Shown here: positions 18,709 through 28,893 of the stretch, piece by piece
Layout: each line of letters starts with the position of its first letter
Numbering within the stretch: the first letter of the stretch is position 1
From: an uncultured Pelagibacteraceae bacterium
GTDB lineage: Bacteria; Pseudomonadota; Alphaproteobacteria; Pelagibacterales; Pelagibacteraceae
Direction of reading: 5' to 3'
DNA: 64,000 nt
Assembly (NCBI GenBank): GCA_902576045.1
Contig: CACGTU010000003.1
Span: 17,749 to 81,748 of the forward strand
Program-made: the position numbers and the translations under genes
Notes under the pieces: generated by a model
The model's input: the letters and a program-made list of their open reading frames with translations, nothing else
Told to the model about the DNA's origin: nothing
The model's database searches: none

Positions 18709-18906
18709 TTACTTTTTATCAGGATTTGTAAGATGATCTAAAGTTATAACTTGGTCTATAGGAATTGTTTTATCTTCTTCTTTTTTTACTTCTCCATGCT
18801 TAGCTTGTTTTTTAGCTCTTTTTTCAGCAAGCTTCTTTTCTCTTTTAGCTTGCTTCTCCATAGCTTTTGCGCCTCGAGTAGATTTATAGTCGTAGTGAAT
18901 TCCCAT
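18709..18906 (-). CDS. Small charged hypothetical protein
   Basis: MGIHYDYKSTRGAKAMEKQAKREKKLAEKRAKKQ...; co-directional and tightly spaced with dcd group. Confidence 0.6.
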   Translation of the reverse strand: MGIHYDYKSTRGAKAMEKQAKREKKLAEKRAKKQAKHGEVKKEEDKTIPIDQVITLDHLTNPDKK

Positions 18907-19003
18907 AGCATTTCCTTAAGAATAGATATAACTCATTTTTTGAAAAAATTAAGGCAATAATTTGAAAAAATTAATTTTATACACTAAATTTAAAATAGAA
19001 TTA

Positions 19004-19077
19004 GCCCCTATAGTTAAATGGTATAACACATCCATGGTAAGGATGAGTTTCCAGTTCAATTCTGGGTGGGGGCACCA
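19004..19077 (+). tRNA. tRNA-Thr(GGT)
   Basis: gcccctatagttaaatggtataacacatccatggtaaggatgagtttccagttcaattctgggtgggggcacca; anticodon loop atGGTaa. Confidence 0.88.
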
Positions 19078-19080
19078 GAA

Positions 19081-19800
19081 TTATTTTGAGTAAAATTTTT
19101 TTCTTAAAAGAAATCCAATCAAAACTAAAGTTATAATTCCTATAATTGGTAAATAGATATCTGGTGTCAAAAGTAATTGTAAAAGACTAGGTGCCTCAGA
19201 ATTTTCCTCCAAAATTTTATTTAGGCCAGCGCCTAGAGAAGCTCCTACAAACAATTGGGGCGTCATTCCAATAACTGAACCTAGAAAGAAATTTCTTATC
19301 TTAACATTAAAAATTGTAGGTAAAATATTTGATATGAAAAAAGGTATACCACCTATAAATCTATAAATTAAAAAAAATGTAAATTCATTCTCTTTAAATT
19401 TTTCAGTTAAATTATTAAAACGAGATGAAAACTTTTCTTCAATTAAATCTTTTAAAAAATAATTAGCAAACATATACAAAAATGTTGCACCAATTGATAA
19501 TCCAAAAACAATTATTAAAGTACCTAGCCATTTACCAAAGATAAAACCCCCTACCAAAAAAACTGGGGACCCGAATCCCAATAATAAGACCCAAATAATT
19601 GTTCCTAATAGAAATAAAATACTTGATATAAAAATATTACTATTTTTAACTTGCTCTAATGTATCTCTATTGTCTCTGATTAATTCATAACTTGAGAAAT
19701 CTTGAAATGAAAATTTGCTAAAAAAGAACCATAAAAAAATAGATACAATCAAAATATAAGCAGAACCTAAAAATATTTTAATTTTTTTTTCCTTATTCAT
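19081..19800 (-). CDS. TVP38/TMEM64 (VTT-domain) membrane protein
   Basis: Multiple TM segments; FGSPVFLVGGFIFGKWLGTLI, YRFIGGIPFFISNILPTIFNV. Confidence 0.85.
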   Translation of the reverse strand: MNKEKKIKIFLGSAYILIVSIFLWFFFSKFSFQDFSSYELIRDNRDTLEQVKNSNIFISSILFLLGTIIWVLLLGFGSPVFLVGGFIFGKWLGTLIIVFGLSIGATFLYMFANYFLKDLIEEKFSSRFNNLTEKFKENEFTFFLIYRFIGGIPFFISNILPTIFNVKIRNFFLGSVIGMTPQLFVGASLGAGLNKILEENSEAPSLLQLLLTPDIYLPIIGIITLVLIGFLLRKKFYSK

Positions 19801-19826
19801 TGAGCTCTAATTTATTAAAAATCGCT

Positions 19827-19856
19827 GTACTTATATATATTTATTTGTATAAGTAC
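19827..19856. repeat. 9-bp perfect inverted repeat upstream of rpmH
   Basis: gtacttata-N12-tataagtac. Confidence 0.8.
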
Positions 19857-19883
19857 GTGAATTTAACAATAAATTGACTAACC

Positions 19884-20021
19884 ATGAAACGTACATATCA
19901 ACCAAGTAATCGAGTTCGTAAAAAATCTGTGGGGTTCAGGGCTAAAATGAAAACCAAAGGTGGAAGAAAAGTTCTTAAAAGAAGAAGAGCTAAAGGTAGA
20001 AAAAAGTTAACTAATGCTTAA
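19884..20021 (+). CDS. rpmH: 50S ribosomal protein L34
   Basis: Manual translation [45 protein letters not shown]; absent from ORF track (45 aa). Confidence 0.98.
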   Translation: MKRTYQPSNRVRKKSVGFRAKMKTKGGRKVLKRRRAKGRKKLTNA

Positions 20022-20362
20022 TGAAAAGCAAAATAGTAAGCCTTTCTAAAAACGAAGAATTTAAATCAATCCTTAGTGGAAAAAAAATATCCAATAAATA
20101 TTTAACAATTTTTTTTAAGAGATTATCTGGTAAGAACAACAAAAAATTAAATATTAGCTTTGTTACTAAAAAAAAAATTGGTAACGCTGTTAGTAGAAAC
20201 AAAATAAAAAGAAGACTTAAAAATATTATGAATGATGCTGTGAAATCAATTAATATAAACTTTAATTATTCATATCTTTTGATCACTCGAAAATCTGTTT
20301 TGGATGACAATTATAAAATTATAAAAGAGAAAGTTTTTCAAGATTTTGAAAAAATAAAATAA
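20021..20362 (+). CDS. rnpA: Ribonuclease P protein component
   Basis: After rpmH; KKKIGNAVSRNKIKRRLKNI. Confidence 0.93.
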   Translation: MKSKIVSLSKNEEFKSILSGKKISNKYLTIFFKRLSGKNNKKLNISFVTKKKIGNAVSRNKIKRRLKNIMNDAVKSININFNYSYLLITRKSVLDDNYKIIKEKVFQDFEKIK

Positions 20363-20610
20363 TGAGAGTAATTAATTATATTTTTATTTTTCTAATTAAG
20401 GCTTACAAATTTTTATTAAGTCCCTTTTTTTATAATTCGTGTAAATTCCATCCAACTTGTAGCAGTTATTGTTTAGAATGTTTTGAAAAATACAATTTTA
20501 TTAAAGCAATATATAAGTCGTTTCTAAGAATTTTAAGATGTAATCCATGGTTTGGCCGTGGAGGGCATGATCCTGTTGAAAAGATAAGAGGTAAAAAAAT
20601 TGGACTCTAA
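20362..20610 (+). CDS. yidD: Membrane protein insertion efficiency factor
   Basis: KAYKFLLSPFFYNSCKFHPTCSSYCLECFEKY, RCNPWFGRGGHDPV. Confidence 0.95.
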   Translation: MRVINYIFIFLIKAYKFLLSPFFYNSCKFHPTCSSYCLECFEKYNFIKAIYKSFLRILRCNPWFGRGGHDPVEKIRGKKIGL

Positions 20611-22282
20611 AAATGTCATAGCAGCAATTTCATTGAGTGCAGCAGTAATAATAATTTATGGATTATTTTTTGCTCCTCCACCTCCGGATCCAAAAAAAAT
20701 CAATAATGAAAAAAATAATATTGTTGAATCGACGAGTGAAGCACCATCATTAGATCAAAATGTCGAGGTTTCAAAAATTTCTCGAAATGAGGCTATTGAA
20801 AATGAAGATAGAGTTCAATTTGAAAATAGTACAGTAATTGGATCAATTTCTTTAGTTGGTGCATCTATAGATGATTTAACATTTAAAAAGTACACTGATA
20901 CCCTAAATGGTGATGATAATGTTATTTTGTTAAACCCAAAAAAGGTAGAGGATGGTTATTATATTGAAACCGGATGGGCAACAGCAAACAAAAATATTAA
21001 TCTTCCTAATTCTAAAACAATTTGGACAATTGAAGGAAATAATAAATTAACCCCTAATTCTCCAATAAAGCTCTCATGGACAAATGATCAAAATATTAAA
21101 TTTATAAAAGATATTAGTATTGATGATCAATATTTATTTAGAGTAAACCAAACAATAATTAATAATTCAGAAAAAACTTATAATTTTTACCCCTATGGCC
21201 AAATTATAAGAAACCTAGCACCGGAAATAATTGATTTTTTTATTCTACACGAAGGTCTTATAGGTGTATTTGATGATCAATTAGTAGAGGAAGACTATGA
21301 TGATATAGAAGAAAAAAAATTTTCAATTAATGCTGATAAAGGATGGTTAGGAATTACTGACAAGTACTGGATTACAAGTTTAATACCACAAGAAAATAGA
21401 AAATTTAGAACTGACTTTGATTATAAAAATAAGTTTAGAGCAAACTTTATTGAGACAAGTGCAACAGAAATTGGAGCTAATGAAACAAAATCTAACGAGA
21501 TTAAGATTATAATAGCAGCTAAAGAGGTTGATATTATTGATGGATACGCTGAAAATCTCAATATAAGCAAATATGACCTAGCGATTGATTGGGGTTGGTT
21601 TTATTTCTTAGTTAAACCACTTTTCTTCTTAATAGACTATTTTTTCAAACTAACTGGTAATTTTGGTATAGCAATCATTCTAATAACTATTTGTATTAGA
21701 ATAGTATTTTTCCCACTTGCAAATTACTCATTTAAATCAATGGCAAAAATGAAAGTTCTACAACCTGAAATGACAAGACTAAAAGAACTTCATAAGGAAG
21801 ATAAAATGAAACTCCAGCAAGAAATGATGGCATTGTATAAAAAGGAAAAAGTAAATCCAGTAAGTGGATGCCTTCCAATTTTTATACAGATACCTTTCTT
21901 CTTTGCAATTTATAAAGTTTTGTTTGTAACTTTAGAAATGAGACATCAGCCATTTTATGGATGGATAAAAGACTTAAGCGAACGTGATCCAACTTCAATA
22001 TTTAATTTATTTGGACTTATCCCATGGGACCCACCATCATTTTTACTTATTGGTGTATGGCCGTGTTTAATGGGTCTAAGTATGTATTTTCAACAAAAAC
22101 TAAATCCAACTCCTCCTGATCCAATTCAGGCAAAAATATTTGCGTTCTTTCCTTTATTCCTTACAGTTATATTAGCACCTTTCCCGTCTGGCTTGGTAAT
22201 TTATTGGACAATTAACAACATACTTACTATGGCACAGCAGTACGTCATAATAAAAAGAACTACTGTAAAAACTGCCCAATAA
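20600..22282 (+). CDS. yidC: Membrane protein insertase YidC
   Basis: TTG start; C-terminal 60KD_IMP region NPVSGCLPIFIQIPFFFAIYKVL. Confidence 0.97.
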   Translation: MDSKNVIAAISLSAAVIIIYGLFFAPPPPDPKKINNEKNNIVESTSEAPSLDQNVEVSKISRNEAIENEDRVQFENSTVIGSISLVGASIDDLTFKKYTDTLNGDDNVILLNPKKVEDGYYIETGWATANKNINLPNSKTIWTIEGNNKLTPNSPIKLSWTNDQNIKFIKDISIDDQYLFRVNQTIINNSEKTYNFYPYGQIIRNLAPEIIDFFILHEGLIGVFDDQLVEEDYDDIEEKKFSINADKGWLGITDKYWITSLIPQENRKFRTDFDYKNKFRANFIETSATEIGANETKSNEIKIIIAAKEVDIIDGYAENLNISKYDLAIDWGWFYFLVKPLFFLIDYFFKLTGNFGIAIILITICIRIVFFPLANYSFKSMAKMKVLQPEMTRLKELHKEDKMKLQQEMMALYKKEKVNPVSGCLPIFIQIPFFFAIYKVLFVTLEMRHQPFYGWIKDLSERDPTSIFNLFGLIPWDPPSFLLIGVWPCLMGLSMYFQQKLNPTPPDPIQAKIFAFFPLFLTVILAPFPSGLVIYWTINNILTMAQQYVIIKRTTVKTAQ

Positions 22283-23131
22283 ATGGAATTAGAAAAAATT
22301 CTTCCTGAAAATGGACCACCAATCGATGAGGTAAATAAATATATCGAAAAATATAAAAATGACTTGATAGTCATTAAGTATGGGGGAAATGTTCTAATTG
22401 ATAGAGATATCTTTGACAATTTTATTTCTGATTTAAGTATTTTAAATAAATTAGGTCTTTCAGCTATTGTGGTTCACGGAGGAGGTCCCAGAATCAAAAG
22501 AGAATTAGATAAATCTAATATTCAATCAAGATTCATAAGAGGGCTAAGAGTAACTGATAAAAAAATTATAAATATTGTTGAGTCAGTTTTAATAGATTTT
22601 AATAATGATATTGTAACTTCTTTAGAAAAAAAAAATACAGAGGCAGTTTCAATTCACACTAAAAAAGATAATATTATAGAAGTCGTGCCAGAGGCAAAAG
22701 AACTTGGTTTTGTTGGTCTACCAAGTAAAATTAATAAAAGTATTTTATTAGATGTTATTAAACAAAATAAAATACCCATTGTTTCCCCATTGGGCTTGGA
22801 TAAAAATGGTCAAACACATAATATTAATGGCGATACTGCGGCTATGGCTGTAGCAAAATCTGTTAAATCAAGAAGATTATTATTGATGACAAATGTTGAT
22901 GGTGTTTTAGATAAAGAAAAAAAACTTATAGATGAGATATCCTCATCTGAAATATTAGAGATGGTAAGAGATGAAATAGTTACTGAGGGTATGATACCTA
23001 AAATAAATGCTTGTCTAGAGGCTGTAAATAATGGAGTTACAGCAGCTGGTATAATTAATGGCACAAAACAACATTCATGTTTATGGGAGATTTTCTCTGA
23101 TAAGGGATCAGGTACATTAATACGAAAATGA
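22283..23131 (+). CDS. argB: Acetylglutamate kinase
   Basis: VIKYGGNVL, VVHGGGPRIKREL, NINGDTAAMAVAKS, GMIPKINACLEAV. Confidence 0.95.
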   Translation: MELEKILPENGPPIDEVNKYIEKYKNDLIVIKYGGNVLIDRDIFDNFISDLSILNKLGLSAIVVHGGGPRIKRELDKSNIQSRFIRGLRVTDKKIINIVESVLIDFNNDIVTSLEKKNTEAVSIHTKKDNIIEVVPEAKELGFVGLPSKINKSILLDVIKQNKIPIVSPLGLDKNGQTHNINGDTAAMAVAKSVKSRRLLLMTNVDGVLDKEKKLIDEISSSEILEMVRDEIVTEGMIPKINACLEAVNNGVTAAGIINGTKQHSCLWEIFSDKGSGTLIRK

Positions 23132-23817
23132 ATTTAAAAGAAAAAAAATATCTGCTTCTTGATCTTGATGGTGTTTGTTATGGAAAGCACAATAACTACT
23201 CTTTAGAGCGTGTATTTGGCCAAGTTTCAAAAAGGATGACACAATTTATATCTGAAAAACTTAAAATTGATAAAAATAAAGCCAAGGAACTACAAACAAA
23301 TTATTTCTATAAATATAATACATCATTAAGAGGATTAATGGTCCATGATGGAATATCACCCGATGAATTTTTATCTTACGTTCACGATATTGATTTATCG
23401 TTTATGAAAGAAGATGAAATTATGAGAAATGAGCTTCAACAATTAAATATGGAAAAATTTATCTTTACCAATGGTAGTGCTGAACATGCTGCCAATATAT
23501 TAACTCACCTAGGTGTGTATGATTTATTTGGTAGAGATAAAGTTTTTGATATTAAAGACGCTGGCTATGTACCCAAACCAGAAGCTGAAACTTTCGACTT
23601 AATGGTTAAAAAATTTGGTATAAATCCTAAAGAGACTATTTACATTGAAGATATAGCTAAAAATTTAAGTATAGGTCACGAACGAGGGTGCACAACTGTT
23701 TGGTTAATTAATGACGAACATTTTGGAAAAATGGATGCAGATAAAGATTTTATTTCACACAAAATCGAAAATCTGTCTTTATTTTTAAAAGAAATAAGGT
23801 TATTAAAAAACTCATAA
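23128..23817 (+). CDS. HAD hydrolase, pyrimidine 5'-nucleotidase-like
   Basis: LLDLDGVCYG, FIFTNGSAEHA, KPEAETFD, YIEDIAKNL. Confidence 0.85.
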   Translation: MNLKEKKYLLLDLDGVCYGKHNNYSLERVFGQVSKRMTQFISEKLKIDKNKAKELQTNYFYKYNTSLRGLMVHDGISPDEFLSYVHDIDLSFMKEDEIMRNELQQLNMEKFIFTNGSAEHAANILTHLGVYDLFGRDKVFDIKDAGYVPKPEAETFDLMVKKFGINPKETIYIEDIAKNLSIGHERGCTTVWLINDEHFGKMDADKDFISHKIENLSLFLKEIRLLKNS

Positions 23818-23821
23818 AATT

Positions 23822-24649
23822 ATGAGTATAGAAAACATTATAAATGAAGCTTGGGAGAAAAGAGATCACGTAAATCAAGACTCTGATCAAAATTTAAAAG
23901 ACACGGTTAATCAAATTATTGACAATTTAGATAGTGGAAAAGTAAGAGTAGCTGAAAAAATAAATGGTGAATGGGTTACACATCAGCATATTAAAAAAGC
24001 TATTATGCTTAGTTTTAGAATTCATGGAATGGAGACTCTGGCAGGGCCATATTCGAGTTGGAGAGATAAGAGTAATATTTTAAAAGGCAAAACAGCTGGC
24101 TGGGGAGATAAAGAATTTGAACAAGCTGGATTTAGGATGGTTCCAAATTCTCCTGTAAGAAAAGGATCATTCATAGGTAAGAATGTAGTTTTGATGCCAT
24201 GTTTTGTTAACATTGGTGCATACATTGATACAGGAACAATGATGGACACTTTTAGTCGTGCTGGAAGCTGTTGTCAGATAGGAAAAAACTGCCATATCTC
24301 AGCAGGTAGTGGCGTTGGTGGTGTACTAGAACCAGCACAAGCATTACCAACAATTATTGAGGACAATGTTTTCTTAGGTGCAATGTCTGAGGTGGTCGAG
24401 GGAGTTGTTGTAGGTGAGGGTTCAGTTTTAAGTATGGGAATGTACATAGGTCAATCTACTAAAATAGTGAATAGAAAAACTGGTGAAATAACATATGGAA
24501 AAATTCCACCTTATTCAGTAGTTGTCCCGGGCTCATTGCCAGATAAAAATAATGCTTCAGCACCATCATTATATTGTGCGGTTATAATTAAACAGGTTGA
24601 TGAAAAAACAAGATCAAAAACATCTATCAACGATCTTTTAAGAGAATAA
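23822..24649 (+). CDS. dapD: Tetrahydrodipicolinate N-succinyltransferase
   Basis: FRMVPNSPVRKGSFIGKNVVLMPCFVNIGAYIDTGTMMDT. Confidence 0.96.
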   Translation: MSIENIINEAWEKRDHVNQDSDQNLKDTVNQIIDNLDSGKVRVAEKINGEWVTHQHIKKAIMLSFRIHGMETLAGPYSSWRDKSNILKGKTAGWGDKEFEQAGFRMVPNSPVRKGSFIGKNVVLMPCFVNIGAYIDTGTMMDTFSRAGSCCQIGKNCHISAGSGVGGVLEPAQALPTIIEDNVFLGAMSEVVEGVVVGEGSVLSMGMYIGQSTKIVNRKTGEITYGKIPPYSVVVPGSLPDKNNASAPSLYCAVIIKQVDEKTRSKTSINDLLRE

Positions 24650-24650
24650 A

Positions 24651-25808
24651 ATGTTTAGACTAAATGAACTTCAATTAGCTAAGGAGCTAATTAGATTTCC
24701 TTCTGTTACTCCAGTTGATGCAGGAGTAATGAGTTTCCTTGAAAAGAAATTAAAAAAACTTGGCTTTAGAACAAAAATACTTGAATTTAGGGAAAAAAAC
24801 ACAAAACCTGTAAAAAATCTTTACGCGAGACTTGGAAACAAAGGTCCAAATTTTTGCTATGCAGGTCATTTAGATGTGGTTCCAGCAGGAAATTTAAAAG
24901 ATTGGACGGTAAATCCATTCAAACCATCCATTAAAAACGGTCATTTAATCGGTAGAGGTGCCAATGATATGAAAAGTTCTATAGCAGCATTTGTTACAGC
25001 TGTAAGCACGTTTATTCAAAAAAATAAAAAATTTAATGGCTCCATTAGTCTCCTGATCACTGGAGATGAAGAAGGTGTTGCAATTAATGGAACTAAAAAA
25101 GTCGTAGAATATTTAAAAAAGAAAAAAGAAAAAATAAATTTTTGTTTAGTTGGTGAGCCAACTAATCCAAATAAACTTGGAGAGATGATTAAAATCGGTC
25201 GAAGAGGTAGTATAACAGGGAAACTAACTGTGATTGGAGTACAAGGTCACGTTGCCTATCCAAACAGAGCAAATAATCCATCAACAGCTCTAGTCCAAAT
25301 TCTAAAAGAATTAAAAGGAATTAAATTTGATAAAGGAACAAAAGATTTTCAACCTACAAACTTAGAAATAACTAAAATTAATATTGATAATTCGGCTGAC
25401 AATGTAATTCCTGGTTTAGCGTATGCAAGCTTCAATATTAGATTTAATAATAAACATTCATCTAATACGTTGAAGAGTAAAATTAATAAAATTGTTAAAA
25501 AAATTTGTAATAAAAATAAATCAAAATATAAAATTGAATATAATGTTTCTGGTGAAGCTTTCTTAACCAGTCCAAATGAGACTACCTATATGATACAAAA
25601 TACAATAAAAAAAATAACAAAAATTAAACCTAAGCTGTCAACAACTGGTGGTACATCTGATGCAAGATTTATTCGAAAGATTTCTCCATGCTTAGAATTT
25701 GGTTTGGTTGGAAAAACAATGCACAAAGTGGATGAAGTTGTTGCGCTAAAAGATTTAAAAAAATTAACTTTAATATACTCAAATATTTTAGAAAATTATT
25801 TTAAGTGA
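24651..25808 (+). CDS. dapE: Succinyl-diaminopimelate desuccinylase
   Basis: YAGHLDVVPAG, GRGANDMKSSIAAF, ITGDEEG, GGTSDARFI. Confidence 0.95.
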   Translation: MFRLNELQLAKELIRFPSVTPVDAGVMSFLEKKLKKLGFRTKILEFREKNTKPVKNLYARLGNKGPNFCYAGHLDVVPAGNLKDWTVNPFKPSIKNGHLIGRGANDMKSSIAAFVTAVSTFIQKNKKFNGSISLLITGDEEGVAINGTKKVVEYLKKKKEKINFCLVGEPTNPNKLGEMIKIGRRGSITGKLTVIGVQGHVAYPNRANNPSTALVQILKELKGIKFDKGTKDFQPTNLEITKINIDNSADNVIPGLAYASFNIRFNNKHSSNTLKSKINKIVKKICNKNKSKYKIEYNVSGEAFLTSPNETTYMIQNTIKKITKIKPKLSTTGGTSDARFIRKISPCLEFGLVGKTMHKVDEVVALKDLKKLTLIYSNILENYFK

Positions 25809-26734
25809 AAACTGGTCTAATTACTTCAGATACTTATCAAAATCATAATACTGGAGAAGGACATCCAGAAAAAATAGATCGTGTTACGGCTGTAATTGAA
25901 TATTTTAAAAAATTAGATAACAAAAATCTTGTTTGGAAAAAACCGTCAAATTTCGAGCAGTCCATTTTAATTAAAACCCACACAAAAGATTATATTAAAC
26001 AGGTTAACTTATCTTTTCCTCAGAGTGGTTTAAAATTTCTTGACGGTGATACAGTTGTCTCTCCTGGTAGTAAAGATGCAACGAAAGATGCGGTAGGATC
26101 AATTATATCAGCAATTGAAGGTGTTGAAAAAAAAGAATTTAAAAACGCTTTTTGTTGCGTAAGACCTCCTGGACACCACGCTGAAAAAGAGAAAGCCATG
26201 GGATTTTGTATATTTAATAATGTTGCAGTTGGAGCAAATTATTTAATAGAGAAATACAAATATAAAAAAATTGCTATCATTGATTTTGATGTGCATCATG
26301 GAAATGGTACTCAAGATATTTTTTATAACGACAAAAATGTTTTATATATATCTACCCATCAGTATCCCTACTATCCAGGTTCTGGCTCTGAAAAAGAAAA
26401 TGGAAAATACAATAATGTTCTTAATATTCCTTTAGAAGCGGGCACTACTGGGAATGAGTATCTTAATGCTTATGAAAAAGTTTTAGATAAAATAAAAGAA
26501 TTTAAACCAGAATTTTTACTATTTTCAGCGGGTTTTGATGCGCATATTGATGATCCACTTGCTCAGTTAAGATTAAGTTCAGAGGACTTTTATAAGATTA
26601 CAAAAAGGACATTGGAAGTTTCAAAACCTTTTTGTAACGGAAATATTGTATCTATACTCGAAGGTGGATATGACCTTAGGGCCCTTCAAAAAAGTACTCA
26701 ACGTCATGTAGATGCACTTATCGAATTTAATTGA
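25805..26734 (+). CDS. Histone deacetylase-superfamily deacetylase
   Basis: RPPGHHAEKEKAMGFCIFNN, IIDFDVHHGNGTQDIFY, FSAGFDAHIDDPL, LEGGYDL; GTG start. Confidence 0.93.
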   Translation: MKTGLITSDTYQNHNTGEGHPEKIDRVTAVIEYFKKLDNKNLVWKKPSNFEQSILIKTHTKDYIKQVNLSFPQSGLKFLDGDTVVSPGSKDATKDAVGSIISAIEGVEKKEFKNAFCCVRPPGHHAEKEKAMGFCIFNNVAVGANYLIEKYKYKKIAIIDFDVHHGNGTQDIFYNDKNVLYISTHQYPYYPGSGSEKENGKYNNVLNIPLEAGTTGNEYLNAYEKVLDKIKEFKPEFLLFSAGFDAHIDDPLAQLRLSSEDFYKITKRTLEVSKPFCNGNIVSILEGGYDLRALQKSTQRHVDALIEFN

Positions 26735-26766
26735 TTAATTAATTCATATATCTAAATAGAAACTTA

Positions 26767-27240
26767 ATGAAATTGTACAAAATTAAAAAATCTGACATCG
26801 ATAAAAAAGGTAAAGGTCTTTATGCATCAAAGAATATTAAAGCTGGAACAAAAATAATAGATTACATAGGAAAAATAGTTACCAATAAACAAATCGATGA
26901 GTCAGATAAATATGATAATTCAAAGCCCATTTATCTTTTCACTCTAAACAAGAGATATACTTTGGATGGAGACTTCTCTTGGAACATAGCGGGATTAATA
27001 AATCATTCATGTGAAAATAATTGTGAATATGAAGGGAAAGGTTTGAAAATATGGGTTACCGCTATCAAAGATATTAAAAAAGGTGAAGAACTGACTTGTG
27101 ATTATGGGTTCGGATATGACAAAGATTACAGGCAGTTTCCTTGTAAATGTAGATCAAAAAGTTGTTGTGGTTACATAGTTAGAGCAGAGTCAAGGTGGAG
27201 AATAAATAAAAAATTTGCAATGAGTAATAAAAAAAGCTAA
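26767..27240 (+). CDS. SET-domain protein with post-SET cysteine cluster
   Basis: INHSCENNCEYEG, KKGEELTCDYGFGYD, post-SET PCKCRSKSCCGYIV. Confidence 0.88.
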   Translation: MKLYKIKKSDIDKKGKGLYASKNIKAGTKIIDYIGKIVTNKQIDESDKYDNSKPIYLFTLNKRYTLDGDFSWNIAGLINHSCENNCEYEGKGLKIWVTAIKDIKKGEELTCDYGFGYDKDYRQFPCKCRSKSCCGYIVRAESRWRINKKFAMSNKKS

Positions 27241-27977
27241 TAGCTAACCTTTTCTAAATAAAGCCCGTGTGCTGGGGCTAGTGGTGCACAATTTTTTCTA
27301 TCTTTTGAATTAAAGACATCTTCAAATTTTTTTAAATTCCATTTATTTTCAGATAAATATTTTAATGACCCTACCATTGATCTTACCTGACTTTTTAAAA
27401 AGGACTGGGATTTAATTCTAATTTTAATTTGTTTTTTTGATTTTAAAATTTGTATTTTTTTTATAGTTCTTATTGGACTTTTCGCACCACAGTTTGCTGC
27501 TCTGAAAGTAGAAAAATTGTGTGTTCCAACTAATTTTTTAGCACCTTTTTTCATCATATTGAGATCTAATTTATTTCGGATATTCCATTCTCTATTATGA
27601 TTTATTGTTGACGGAGATTGATCATTTCTAATTATATATAAGTAAGTTCTCTCTTTTGCAGAAAATCTTGAATGAAAATTATTCTTTTTTAATTTTATTT
27701 TAAGAATTGAAATACTTTTTTTATTTAAAAAAAAATTAAGGGATTTGACTAATTTATTAATATCATTTATTTTATTTTGACAGTCAAAGTGGGCTGATTG
27801 TTCTATAGCATGAACACCCTTATCGGTTCTTCCAGATCCATGAAGTTTAATATTTTCCTTTAATAGTTTTGAAATAAAATTTTGAATTGTTTTTTGAATT
27901 GAATTTCCCTTTTTCTGAGTTTGCCAACCAATATATGAAGTACCAACGTATTCTATGAGTATTTGATATCTATTCAT
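27237..27977 (-). CDS. truA: tRNA pseudouridine synthase A
   Basis: EYVGTSYIGWQTQ, GSGRTDKGVHA, FLKSQVRSMVG. Confidence 0.95.
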   Translation of the reverse strand: MNRYQILIEYVGTSYIGWQTQKKGNSIQKTIQNFISKLLKENIKLHGSGRTDKGVHAIEQSAHFDCQNKINDINKLVKSLNFFLNKKSISILKIKLKKNNFHSRFSAKERTYLYIIRNDQSPSTINHNREWNIRNKLDLNMMKKGAKKLVGTHNFSTFRAANCGAKSPIRTIKKIQILKSKKQIKIRIKSQSFLKSQVRSMVGSLKYLSENKWNLKKFEDVFNSKDRKNCAPLAPAHGLYLEKVSY

Positions 27978-28890
27978 TTTTTAAGATGATCCCTTTTTTT
28001 AGTTTGCTACCAAAAAGAAAATCCCTAGTTTTTTGTGGCTTTTTCCCTTCTCTCTGAATTTCAGTTACTTTGATTGATTTATTGCCACAAGAAATCGTTA
28101 GTTCATCGTCAATTATTTCACCAGGTTTCATTGTAGTTTTTGATAAACTGGCTCTCAATATTTTGTGCCTCTCATTCTCGAAATTAAACCAAGCACCAGG
28201 TTGAGGATACAATCCATTTATCTTTGCCAAAATTTCATCAGCTCCATTATTCCAGTTTATTTTACCTTCGATTTTTTGAATTTTTTTTGCATATGTAGCC
28301 ATTGAAGAGTCTTGTTCCTCAAAATTAGCTTTTTCTTGTAAAATATTTTCAATATTAGTTAATATTTTTTCAGCAGCCAAATTTGAAAGCCTATCAGCCA
28401 AACTCTTAGCATTTTCGTTTTCCAATATATCTAATGGATATTTGTTACAAACTGGACCCTCATCTAACTTTGGATTTATTTTCATAATACTTAAGCCTGT
28501 AATTTTATCCATATTGATTAACGATCTTTGTATGGGTGCTGCTCCTCTCCACTTTGGCAGCAGAGATGCATGAATATTTATAAAACCATTTTTGCTTAAA
28601 CTTAAAATATCCTTTGAAAGAATTTGTCCATAAGCAACTACAATTGCTAAATCCAAATTTAAAGATTTTATGTAATCTATTTCTTTTTCAATATTTTCAG
28701 GTGTTTTTATTTCAATGCCTAATTCTTCAGATAATAAATGTATAGGAGATTTATTTAATTTATGTCCTCTATTTGACTTTCTTGGAGGTTGACTGAATAC
28801 ACAAGATATTTTGTAATTACTTTGATGGATAGATTTTAAGATAGAAACTGCAAAATTAGGTGTCCCTAAAAAAGCTATTTTTTTATCCAT
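27970..28890 (-). CDS. fmt: Methionyl-tRNA formyltransferase
   Basis: FLGTPNFAV, INIHASLLPKWRGAAPIQ. Confidence 0.96.
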   Translation of the reverse strand: MDKKIAFLGTPNFAVSILKSIHQSNYKISCVFSQPPRKSNRGHKLNKSPIHLLSEELGIEIKTPENIEKEIDYIKSLNLDLAIVVAYGQILSKDILSLSKNGFINIHASLLPKWRGAAPIQRSLINMDKITGLSIMKINPKLDEGPVCNKYPLDILENENAKSLADRLSNLAAEKILTNIENILQEKANFEEQDSSMATYAKKIQKIEGKINWNNGADEILAKINGLYPQPGAWFNFENERHKILRASLSKTTMKPGEIIDDELTISCGNKSIKVTEIQREGKKPQKTRDFLFGSKLKKGIILKNE

Positions 28891-28893
28891 TTA

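Noticed and set aside
18751-18960. 69-aa plus-strand ORF opposite the charged small protein
   Set aside because: Phe/Ser-rich mirror of a lysine-rich coding region on the other strand.
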